A DNA stretch of 64,000 bases from an uncultured Cellvibrio sp. (GTDB lineage Bacteria > Pseudomonadota > Gammaproteobacteria > Pseudomonadales > Cellvibrionaceae): assembly GCA_937958105.1 (NCBI GenBank), contig CALFXJ010000005.1:186001-250000 (forward strand). The letters are read 5' to 3'. A program made the translations under genes and the position numbers. Below are positions 35,976 through 43,370 of this stretch, in pieces; within the stretch, counting starts at the first letter, position 1, and each line of letters starts with the position of its first letter. The notes below the pieces were generated by a model. The model worked only from the letters and a program-made list of their open reading frames with translations. It did no database searches and was not told the DNA's origin.

Positions 35976-37052
35976 ATGTCCACTGTTCTGCCCGAAAACT
36001 CTATTGCACGCTGGTTGTTAGTCTTCATCCTTATCGCCGCTATTTATTTTTTTGGTGGCTTCGTAGTTCCGGTCCTCGCCGCGCTGATCATCGGCTTTGC
36101 CAGCTGGCCGCTGTACGAACGCCTGCTTGAGGCATGTCATCGCAACAATGTCATGGCAGCAACCATTGCCCTGCTGGTCATCATCACGGTTCTCGTTATT
36201 CCTATCGCACTTGCCTTCTCCTACGCCATCGAAGAAGTAAAGATCTGGATGGAATGGCTCGTCATCGCCAACCGCGAAGGTGCGGCGGCCCCCAACTGGA
36301 TTGGCGCCCTGCCGATAGTGGGCGACTGGCTGACCAACTACTGGAATGAAAATCTGGCCAACCCTCACGACCTCGGCGAACTGGTACAGCTTTTCAGCGG
36401 CGAGCACATCGGTAATATCTATCGCTGGCTGCTTGCTCTGAGCGGCAAGGCATTCAGCCTGGTGCTCACGCTGCTGTTCATGCTCATCACTCTGTTTTTC
36501 ATCTACAAAGACGGTGTGCGGCTGGTCGCACAGGTGGACAAAGTGGGCGATCGGATTCTGCCAGTGCACTGGCAACGTTTCTCCCGTGTCGTACCTGCCA
36601 CGGTGAGTTCAACGGTAACAGGTATGGGATTGATCGCTCTCGGCGAAGGCGTGGTACTCGGCCTTGCCTATGCTATAGCGGGCGTTCCATCACCAGTAGC
36701 TCTTGGTGTGCTGACAGGTTTCATGGCGCTGATACCGGGCGGCGCCCCTCTCGCATTCACCATGGTGTCGCTGTACCTGATCGGTTCCGGTGACACGGTC
36801 GCGGGTATAGGTTTGTTTATCTGGGGTTCAGTAGAATTATTTATTGTGGACAAAACCCTGCGTCCGCGTCTGGTTGGCGGCCCGATTAAACTGCCCTTTT
36901 TACCCACGTTTTTTGGTCTGGTCGGCGGGGTTAAAACCATGGGATTCGTCGGCCTGTTCGTCGGCCCGGTACTGATGGCAATTCTGATCGCCATCTGGAA
37001 AGAATGGCTCCATCACATCGACCACAGCCAACGATCGGAAGAAAACTTGTAA
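35976..37052 (+). CDS. AI-2E family (PerM-like) transporter
   Basis: 358 aa from ATG 35976; a GTG at 35952 in the same frame is possible, and neither has a strong Shine-Dalgarno sequence. About eight hydrophobic segments, a long loop near 85-165 and the conserved family region FMALIPGGAPLAFTMVSLYL and DKTLRPRLVGGPIKLPFLPTF. Members have been linked to AI-2 export or Na+/H+ antiport; the substrate here is unknown. Confidence 0.85.
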   Translation: MSTVLPENSIARWLLVFILIAAIYFFGGFVVPVLAALIIGFASWPLYERLLEACHRNNVMAATIALLVIITVLVIPIALAFSYAIEEVKIWMEWLVIANREGAAAPNWIGALPIVGDWLTNYWNENLANPHDLGELVQLFSGEHIGNIYRWLLALSGKAFSLVLTLLFMLITLFFIYKDGVRLVAQVDKVGDRILPVHWQRFSRVVPATVSSTVTGMGLIALGEGVVLGLAYAIAGVPSPVALGVLTGFMALIPGGAPLAFTMVSLYLIGSGDTVAGIGLFIWGSVELFIVDKTLRPRLVGGPIKLPFLPTFFGLVGGVKTMGFVGLFVGPVLMAILIAIWKEWLHHIDHSQRSEENL

Positions 37053-37110
37053 GGGTTTGATGCCGAAGAAGATCTATAGATATTCTTAGATACGAACCTG
37101 CACACACAGA

Positions 37111-37216
37111 GCAGAACGGCAGAGGGCCCTGCGGGACACGCCGTGAATACATCCCTGTAGGCTCGGCACCGGCATCCATGCCGGTGACGGTCCCGCAGGG
37201 CCCTCTGCCGTTCTGC
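37111..37216. repeat. Palindromic element PE1: conserved 62-bp core with private complementary arms
   Basis: Arms 37111-37136 and 37191-37216 are exact reverse complements over 26 bp, plus one more pair inside. Between them lie two small hairpins: TACA-TCCC-TGTA (37148-37159) and CACCGGCAT-CC-ATGCCGGTG (37167-37186). The 62-bp core (37133-37194) matches PE2 at 63487-63548 in 53 positions, while the arms have no similarity to those of PE2. It lies between the convergent permease and gloA genes, where it could form a large hairpin in either transcript. Confidence 0.85.
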
Positions 37217-37243
37217 GGTCTCTACCAAGACCACCTCAATTAT

Positions 37244-37627
37244 TTATTTAACGCCCAACAACTCAATTCTGTAACCATCCGGATCTTCAACAAACGCCAG
37301 GATAGTCGTGCCATGTTTCATCGGGCCGGGTTCGCGCACAATCTTGCCGCCCGCTGCACGAATTTTTTCACAGGTTGCATAAACATCATCGCAACCTAAG
37401 GCGATATGACCGTAAGCCGTGCCCAGCTCATATTTTTCCACTCCATAGTTATAAGTCAGCTCGATTACAGAATGCGTTGCTTCATCTCCATAACCCACAA
37501 ACGCCAGGGTAAATTTTCCTTCCGGATAATCCTGCTTACGCAGGAGCTTCATGCCGAGGATGTCAGTGTAAAACGCGATGGAACGATCAAGATTGCCCAC
37601 GCGCAGCATAGTATGAAGTAAACGCAT
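37244..37627 (-). CDS. gloA: Lactoylglutathione lyase (glyoxalase I)
   Basis: Isomerises the methylglyoxal-glutathione hemithioacetal to S-lactoylglutathione. 127 aa, the short bacterial Ni-type class. Metal ligands visible: H5 (MRLLHTM), Glu in VIELTYN, His in YGHIALG and Glu in YRIELL. The substrate-binding segment HGTTILAFVEDPDGY is conserved. Confidence 0.96.
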   Translation of the reverse strand: MRLLHTMLRVGNLDRSIAFYTDILGMKLLRKQDYPEGKFTLAFVGYGDEATHSVIELTYNYGVEKYELGTAYGHIALGCDDVYATCEKIRAAGGKIVREPGPMKHGTTILAFVEDPDGYRIELLGVK

Positions 37628-37667
37628 AACTCACCTTACAGATTATTGACCACGAATAATAAGAATA

Positions 37668-39380
37668 TCAGAAGCGTTGCTGTGCACTTACCAGCAACTG
37701 AAAATCGCTGATACCGGACTTAGCCGCCAGCGGCGTTGCAAAGTTTACGTGAACAACCTTGCCCACGCGAACCTTACTGGAGCTGAACCGCAGGCCGAAG
37801 CCGATATTGGATAGATGAGGATTGGGTTTGCCGTCGTTATCACCCCAGGCTTTGCCGGCGTCAAAGAAAACCACACCGCCCATACGCACAATGTTAAACA
37901 AGTGATAATCGGAGAAGTAACGACGCTCAAGCGTGAAAAGATAACGCTGCTCACCGCGCTGAAAGTCTGTGGGGTAACCGCGCATCCCTGTTTCATCGCC
38001 GGCGGTTAACTGTTCGTGTTGCAGCAGATCCTGACCCACGTCGTATCGGAAACGGGCGTACCAGCGATTCTTGTCATTGATAAAGTAGTTGTAGGCAATC
38101 TCACCACCGAGCACTGAACTGTCGTTGCGGCCGGATTCCAGGTGATAACGACCATCTATCTCTGCGCTCATCTCAAGGATGTGATGGTTGCGCATATCGA
38201 CCACATTGGAGATCTTACCCTTATAGCGAATCATCTCATCCGCGCTGTCCAGAGAGGTGCCGCCATAACCAATACGGAACTCAGTGTTTATACCAATTCC
38301 GATATCTTCCGCTCGCTGAATCTGGTTGACGTTTTTGAACACACCAAATTGATTATGCAGGGATTGAAAACCAATCCACGGATACACCGCTTTACGATTT
38401 TCCGGAATGCCAAGAACGGTTTCATCGATTTCGTAGAAGGTATCTTCTTCTTTGGTAAATCCAATCAAAATTCGCCGGGTGTATTCATCATCAATATGCG
38501 TGGCAACGCCGAAGAAAGCTTCCTGGAAAACCTGCTGATGACGATATTCATTGATGATGTCGCCACCGGAACGAATGACGCTCACCTCGGATATATCATC
38601 CAGCTGAATCCCCGTAGCCCAGGGAGTATTTAAAGAATAAAAAGGGCGCGCGACATAAATTGAACTGTTGTCGCCATCGCTGGTTTCCGCAAACGACAGT
38701 TTCACAGCAACCGGTTTATTCAGAAAGTGTGGGTTGGAAAAGCTGTAGCGGATACTGTTGCGATCCGCCGTCTGTTCGTAGCCGATAACAACACTGTTAC
38801 CGGAACCGAGGATATTGTCATCGCTGATGGCAAAACCGGACTCGCTGTTATCCGCCTTCTGGCTGAAGGATACCTGCGGCTCAAGCGACCAGGAATCCTG
38901 GGTGACTACGAGTATATCAATCTCATCGCCACACACGGCATCCGGAACAATATAGGCAGTGGACAGATAATTCCGCGTCCGCAGAATACGCGCGCTTTCC
39001 TGAATCGTCTTGCGATCTATCAGATCGCCTTCCTGAAAGAGTAGCTGGGATTTAATAACGTGAGGTTTGGTGTTGATGTGAATTCTGTTTAAAAAACGAT
39101 AAAGACTGTTGTTCTCATTCGGGTTCGACTCGTCGAATACATCGATGTTGTTAAACGTAATATGACGAATCTTTTTGCCTTCGTACTGGGCAAAGGTGTT
39201 GGTGTCCAGACGGGTATTTTTATCGCGGGCAATATCCCCTTCCTGCCAGCTGTGTTCATAACGAACGCATTCCTGATCCGCTTCCGTATTCTCAGAAATA
39301 GAATCCGTTTGCGCCAGTGCCCCAGCACTGAACAGCAACATCGCGCTAACAACTAACCCATTACCCAGGGTCTTGATCAT
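37668..39380 (-). CDS. Omp85-superfamily outer membrane protein with a POTRA-like domain
   Basis: 570 aa from ATG 39380 (MIKTLGNGLVVSAMLLFSAGALAQ signal peptide); the longer frame to 39431 adds 17 residues before the signal. About residues 60-165 look like POTRA folds (IRHITFNNIDVF... and GDLIDRKTIQESARILRTRNYLS). The rest is a predicted barrel rich in alternating aromatic strands, with MRGYPTDFQRGEQRY near 475 in place of VRGF and a final phenylalanine. It resembles the small Omp85/D15 group with an unknown substrate. No partner gene is adjacent. Confidence 0.75.
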   Translation of the reverse strand: MIKTLGNGLVVSAMLLFSAGALAQTDSISENTEADQECVRYEHSWQEGDIARDKNTRLDTNTFAQYEGKKIRHITFNNIDVFDESNPNENNSLYRFLNRIHINTKPHVIKSQLLFQEGDLIDRKTIQESARILRTRNYLSTAYIVPDAVCGDEIDILVVTQDSWSLEPQVSFSQKADNSESGFAISDDNILGSGNSVVIGYEQTADRNSIRYSFSNPHFLNKPVAVKLSFAETSDGDNSSIYVARPFYSLNTPWATGIQLDDISEVSVIRSGGDIINEYRHQQVFQEAFFGVATHIDDEYTRRILIGFTKEEDTFYEIDETVLGIPENRKAVYPWIGFQSLHNQFGVFKNVNQIQRAEDIGIGINTEFRIGYGGTSLDSADEMIRYKGKISNVVDMRNHHILEMSAEIDGRYHLESGRNDSSVLGGEIAYNYFINDKNRWYARFRYDVGQDLLQHEQLTAGDETGMRGYPTDFQRGEQRYLFTLERRYFSDYHLFNIVRMGGVVFFDAGKAWGDNDGKPNPHLSNIGFGLRFSSSKVRVGKVVHVNFATPLAAKSGISDFQLLVSAQQRF

Positions 39381-39480
39381 TTTTTGTTCTCTAAAATTTA
39401 ACTCGGTGTACGGCCAAGCATAAGACAACACAATTTCGATTATAGTGATTGAAAATCATCATCCTGGCGATTTTTTATTG

Positions 39481-39621
39481 GGAAGCTGTTGAAAAATGTT
39501 TGCGGGGCGATCGGTGCATGGCAGAAACGGGCGAAAAAGCTGAGCTTACGGCGAGTAAATGAGCGTTTTGAGCCGGTTTTTAACACTGTGCTGAGATCGT
39601 CGGTGGTTTTTCAGCAGTTCC
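39481..39621. mobile_element. Possible 141-bp MITE
   Basis: The ends are inverted: GGAAGCTGTTGAAAAA on the left and, read on the other strand from the right, GGAACTGCTGAAAAA. The interior has no coding capacity. Short elements with such ends often derive from insertion sequences. I could not find a convincing target-site duplication. Confidence 0.5.
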
Positions 39622-39689
39622 TTAAGTGTGTTGGGCCGCGCACATTAACATGAGTCAGACACCTTCACAAAGCTGCCTGACGCATCGTT

Positions 39690-40442
39690 TCAGTGGTGAT
39701 GGTGGGGGTCGCTCCCAGTCGGTGCTTCGTGGTGATGCGGCGAATCGCCGGTATTCTGATGATGAGAATGATGGTGATGACCGGGACCGCCACCTGCCAG
39801 AGTCCAGATGCCGAAGAGAATAATCAGCAGGGCAAAACCGGTCCGCACGCCCCGGGCCTGTAACAGTTTGGCCAGTTGACGGGCGGCAAGACCGGTAGCC
39901 AATACCGCTGGCAGGGTTCCTAGTCCGAAGGCGAGCATCACTGCTGCCGCACCCCGGCCATCCGCCTGGGTCGCTGCGTAAGCCAGGGCGGTATATACCA
40001 GTCCACAGGGCAGCCAGCCCCAGATGCCACCCAGTACCAGCGCCTTGGGCAGATTGGTGACCGGCATCAGCGGTTTGCCCAACGGCTGCAGGTAGGCCCA
40101 CAGGTATCGCCCTACCCGTTCAAGATACGTCAGTCCGCGCCACCAGTTACCCAGATAAAGCCCCATCGCGATCAACAACAGTCCCGCCACCAGACGCAGC
40201 CAGCTCTCGCCGGCCCAGCCACTGATTGCTCCGGCAAAGAGACCCAGCAGCGTACCCATCAGCGTATAACTGCCGATGCGCCCCAGGTTATAGCCCAGCA
40301 GCAGGATGAAACGGCGCTGACGCGCTTCGGCGGGGATGGCCATGGTTAATGCACCCATGATGCCGCCGCACATCCCTACACAGTGAGCACTGCTGAGCAG
40401 GCCGAGGGAAAATGCTGTGAACAGAGACGCCCAATCAATCAT
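39690..40442 (-). CDS. SafE/UreH-like membrane protein with His-rich tail, cbb3-associated
   Basis: 250 aa. ATG 40442 (MIDWASLFTAFSLGLLSSAHCVGMCGG) is the start: it overlaps the ccoS stop by 8 bp, and the longer frame runs back through ccoS. Six hydrophobic segments; HCVGMCGG and the later LPCGLVYTAL carry Cys/His residues typical of this DsbD-like branch. The C-terminus has 13 histidines in the last 32 residues (GHHHHSHHQNTGDSPHHHE...). Genes of this type close many cco clusters and are thought to help copper or haem supply; the tail suggests metal binding. Confidence 0.85.
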   Translation of the reverse strand: MIDWASLFTAFSLGLLSSAHCVGMCGGIMGALTMAIPAEARQRRFILLLGYNLGRIGSYTLMGTLLGLFAGAISGWAGESWLRLVAGLLLIAMGLYLGNWWRGLTYLERVGRYLWAYLQPLGKPLMPVTNLPKALVLGGIWGWLPCGLVYTALAYAATQADGRGAAAVMLAFGLGTLPAVLATGLAARQLAKLLQARGVRTGFALLIILFGIWTLAGGGPGHHHHSHHQNTGDSPHHHEAPTGSDPHHHH

Positions 40443-40710
40443 GAGAGGATTCTTGTGAGGGAGCGGAGCGCGACTCGCTCTTGCGCTTATCAGGCTGGAC
40501 AGTTTCAGGGGCCGCCTGTGCAGCCTCCGCCGGTGGGGACGAAGGTTCCGCCGCGTCAGTTTTCTCTTTCCGCTCCTCGTCAAACAGGATGCGGTGGGCT
40601 TCGGTATCCAGGTTGTCGTACTGACCGCTGTGAATTGCCCAGAACAGGAAACGTAACGCGATGGCAACAAACACCAGCGCGATGGGAATCAGAAAATAAA
40701 AACTTTCCAC
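40435..40710 (-). CDS. ccoS: cbb3 oxidase maturation protein CcoS
   Basis: 91 aa. A single N-terminal membrane segment (FYFLIPIALVFVAIALRFLFWAI) is followed by the CcoS signature SGQYDNLDTEAHRILFD and an acidic, low-complexity tail longer than in most homologues. CcoS is needed for cofactor insertion in the cbb3 oxidase. It lies 12 bp after ccoI and overlaps the next gene by 8 bp. Confidence 0.93.
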   Translation of the reverse strand: MESFYFLIPIALVFVAIALRFLFWAIHSGQYDNLDTEAHRILFDEERKEKTDAAEPSSPPAEAAQAAPETVQPDKRKSESRSAPSQESSHD

Positions 40711-40722
40711 AAGAGACTGCCG

Positions 40723-43164
40723 TTACCGATGTTCTGCGTCCGCGCTGTCGCTCAGACGCAGTGAGTTGAAGATGACGATCAGTGAGCTGAGAGTCATGCC
40801 GATCGCTGCCTGCCAGGGGGCTACCCACCCTGCCGCCGCCAGCGGCACGGCAAGGACGTTGTATGTCAGGGAAAAGCGCAGGTTCTGCCGGATAACCCGC
40901 TGGGTGCGGTGCGCCAGCAGGACCGCCCTGTGCAATACCTGCAGGTTGTCATTTAGCAAGACCGCGTCAGCCCGCGTTTGTGCCAGATCAGAGGCCGAGG
41001 CCATGGCGATGGAGATATCCGCTCCGGAGAGGATCGGCACATCATTGATGCCATCGCCCAGCATCAGTACTTTATCACCCTCCGCCTGACGACGCTGGAG
41101 GTGCGACAATTTGTCATCGGGGCGGGCGCCCGCTACATACTCCCGGATGCCCAGCTGGTCCGCCAGAGCGCCCACCGCACCGGACTGATCACCACTGAGC
41201 AGCTCCACCGCAATGGATTCCTGATGAAAGGCGGCCACCACATCCGCAGCCCCCGGGCGCACTTCATCTTCCAGGGCAATCCAGGCCAGCGGTCCCTGAG
41301 TATCACCCAGCAGCAGCCATTGCTGGCTCGTCTCCGGCATGGTCGGCGCGGGAATCTCCGGAACAAAGCCTTCAGCCACAAAGTCGGCCTTCCCCAGACG
41401 ATAATGCACCTGTTCCACCTCACCTTCCACACCCGCGCCAGTCACCTGCCTGACCTGACGCGCGGGCTGCGTCACTTCTATCTGGCGGAAGGCCATGGCC
41501 AGGGGGTGATTGGCGCTGGCTTCCAGCGCCGCAGCAACAGCCAGACAGCGGGATTGTTCCAGATCGCGCAGGGTCTGTACCTCGGTGATCACGAACTGCC
41601 CCTTGGTCAGGGTGCCCGTCTTATCAAAGATCACGCGGGAGATATGAGTCAGGGTTTCTATGACATGGCCGCGCGCCACCAGAAAACCCTGTTTGCGCAG
41701 GTTGGCTGTGGCGGCGCTCAGGGCTGCCGGCATCGCCAGTGCCAGGGCACAGGGGCAGGTCACCACCAGGACCGACAGCGTGACCCACAATGCCCGGCTC
41801 GGGTCATACCACCACCAGAAGGCAAAGACGAAGGCACAGATCACCAGCAGGCGGGCAATAAAAAAACGGGCAATGCGATCAGCAACCGTCACCTGGGTAG
41901 GTTTTTCATCGGCTGCCTGAGCGGCCAGCCGCTCAATAGCGGACAGCTGGGTGGCGGCGCCGGTAGCCGTGACGGTGACAATCAGCGGACTGTCGCTGTT
42001 CAGCGTTCCCGCAATGACCGTGGCCCCGGGTAGCTTGACCACTGGGTTGGATTCGCCGGTCAGAATGGCTTCCACCGCGCTGCTCTCGCCGGACTCTACT
42101 ACTCCATCGCAGGGAAATGTTTCCCCTGCCCGCACCAATACCCGATCGCCGGGTCGCAGGGTTTTCAGAGGCACCTGACGTTCGGCCGTTCCGCCTTCCT
42201 CATCCTGCAGACAACAGGCACTGAGGGGCATCAACTGAGCGAGATTGCCAAACGCCATACGGTTGCGATGACGCGCGCGCATCTCCACATACCGTCCCAG
42301 CAGCAGGAAGAAGGCGAACATGGAGACGGATTCAAAATACACCTCACCGCCACCAAAGATCGTGGCCCAGCCGCTGGCGATATACGCCAGACCAATGGCC
42401 AGCGCTACGGGGACATCCATCACCAGCTGGCGGCTCTTGAGGCTGCGCCAGGCAGATTTGAAAAATGGCCAGCAGCTGAAGAACACCACCGGCGTGGCGG
42501 CAAGAAAGCTCTGCCAGCGCAGGAAGCTCAGCCAGGCATCGGTCGCGCCGGTGTACATCCCCACCGCCACCATCATCGCCTGCATCATGCCGAAGCCGGC
42601 AACCCCCAGGCGAAACAGCGCCATCCGGTTTTCCTTTTTCACCAGATCCTGTTGCTGTTCATCGGTGGCCGGCCGCGGCCGGTAACCTATCTCCACCAGT
42701 GCCGCCAGCAATTCGCTGAGGGGCTGCAGCTGAGCGTCCCAGATGAGCGTGCAGCGATGTGTGGTGATGTTGATGGTGATGGACTTAACGGCGGGCTGCT
42801 TTTTCAGGTGGGTCTCTATCAGCCAGCTGCACGCAGCGCAGCTGATGCCTTCCAGCAGCAGGTTGGCCTGGCGCACCCGGTCGCCGGCCTCCAGCTCAAC
42901 CACAAAATCCGCCTGCACTTCCGGCAGGTCGTATACCTTCCACTGCGACTGCTGAACCTCATCCATCTCGGGGCGTGGGTTGTTTTCGGTGCGGAAACGG
43001 TAAAAGTTCTCCAGGCCGCCATCGACAATAGCCATCGCCACCGCCTGACACCCCGGACAGCACATCAATTCACGTTTCCCGGCAACAGTGACCGGATAAT
43101 GGGCACCGGCAGGCACAGGCAGGCCGCAGTGATAGCAGGCATGGGGGGTACTGGATGCGGACAT
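40723..43164 (-). CDS. ccoI: Copper-exporting P1B ATPase CcoI (cbb3 assembly)
   Basis: 813 aa from ATG 43164; a TTG at 43170 is possible and neither has a clear Shine-Dalgarno sequence. Order: Cys-rich N-terminal region (CYHCGLPVPAG, CCPGCQ), heavy-metal-associated domain with CAACS, eight membrane segments with CPCALALAMPAA, phosphorylation motif DKTGTL and hinge GDGINDVPIL. CcoI/CopA2 pumps deliver copper for cbb3 assembly rather than detoxify. Followed by ccoS. Confidence 0.95.
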   Translation of the reverse strand: MSASSTPHACYHCGLPVPAGAHYPVTVAGKRELMCCPGCQAVAMAIVDGGLENFYRFRTENNPRPEMDEVQQSQWKVYDLPEVQADFVVELEAGDRVRQANLLLEGISCAACSWLIETHLKKQPAVKSITINITTHRCTLIWDAQLQPLSELLAALVEIGYRPRPATDEQQQDLVKKENRMALFRLGVAGFGMMQAMMVAVGMYTGATDAWLSFLRWQSFLAATPVVFFSCWPFFKSAWRSLKSRQLVMDVPVALAIGLAYIASGWATIFGGGEVYFESVSMFAFFLLLGRYVEMRARHRNRMAFGNLAQLMPLSACCLQDEEGGTAERQVPLKTLRPGDRVLVRAGETFPCDGVVESGESSAVEAILTGESNPVVKLPGATVIAGTLNSDSPLIVTVTATGAATQLSAIERLAAQAADEKPTQVTVADRIARFFIARLLVICAFVFAFWWWYDPSRALWVTLSVLVVTCPCALALAMPAALSAATANLRKQGFLVARGHVIETLTHISRVIFDKTGTLTKGQFVITEVQTLRDLEQSRCLAVAAALEASANHPLAMAFRQIEVTQPARQVRQVTGAGVEGEVEQVHYRLGKADFVAEGFVPEIPAPTMPETSQQWLLLGDTQGPLAWIALEDEVRPGAADVVAAFHQESIAVELLSGDQSGAVGALADQLGIREYVAGARPDDKLSHLQRRQAEGDKVLMLGDGINDVPILSGADISIAMASASDLAQTRADAVLLNDNLQVLHRAVLLAHRTQRVIRQNLRFSLTYNVLAVPLAAAGWVAPWQAAIGMTLSSLIVIFNSLRLSDSADAEHR

Positions 43165-43177
43165 AGGCAATCAATGG

Positions 43178-43193
43178 GTACTTTGATAAGTAC
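43178..43193. promoter_or_regulatory. Inverted repeat upstream of ccoI
   Basis: Perfect GTACTT-TGAT-AAGTAC, 14 bp before the ccoI ATG and in the divergent gap with the patatin gene. Possible operator; no regulator can be named. Confidence 0.3.
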
Positions 43194-43370
43194 TTTAAAG
43201 GCTGGATTCTTACCGGCAGATCCGTTTCCGGCATCGCGCTGGACAAGTAAAATCGTGCGGCCATTATAGCTGAACGCAATTGATCGCGCAGGGCAAATCG
43301 GAGCCAGCCGACTTTGCTATGCTGCACGGCCGCCGTACTGCGATAGACCCTATGTAAAAGGACACAGTCC

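Noticed and set aside
36931..37179. Minus-strand frame over PE1 containing EPTGMYSRRVP
   Set aside because: The similarity to a peptide near 63.5 kb is due to the repeated core, and the frame overlaps the 3' end of the permease gene.
37111..37216. Simple Rho-independent terminator
   Set aside because: The stem is over 100 bp end to end with an internal conserved core and no T tract; the shared core with unrelated arms is not explained by termination alone.
40443..40670. N-terminal extension of the SafE-like protein
   Set aside because: The extra 76 residues are ccoS read in another frame (Arg-rich); the start at 40442 fits the family and the operon overlap.
40978..43269. Two long plus-strand frames (351 and 333 codons) opposite ccoI
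   Set aside because: G+C-rich antisense frames; ccoI has complete P-type ATPase motifs on the minus strand.
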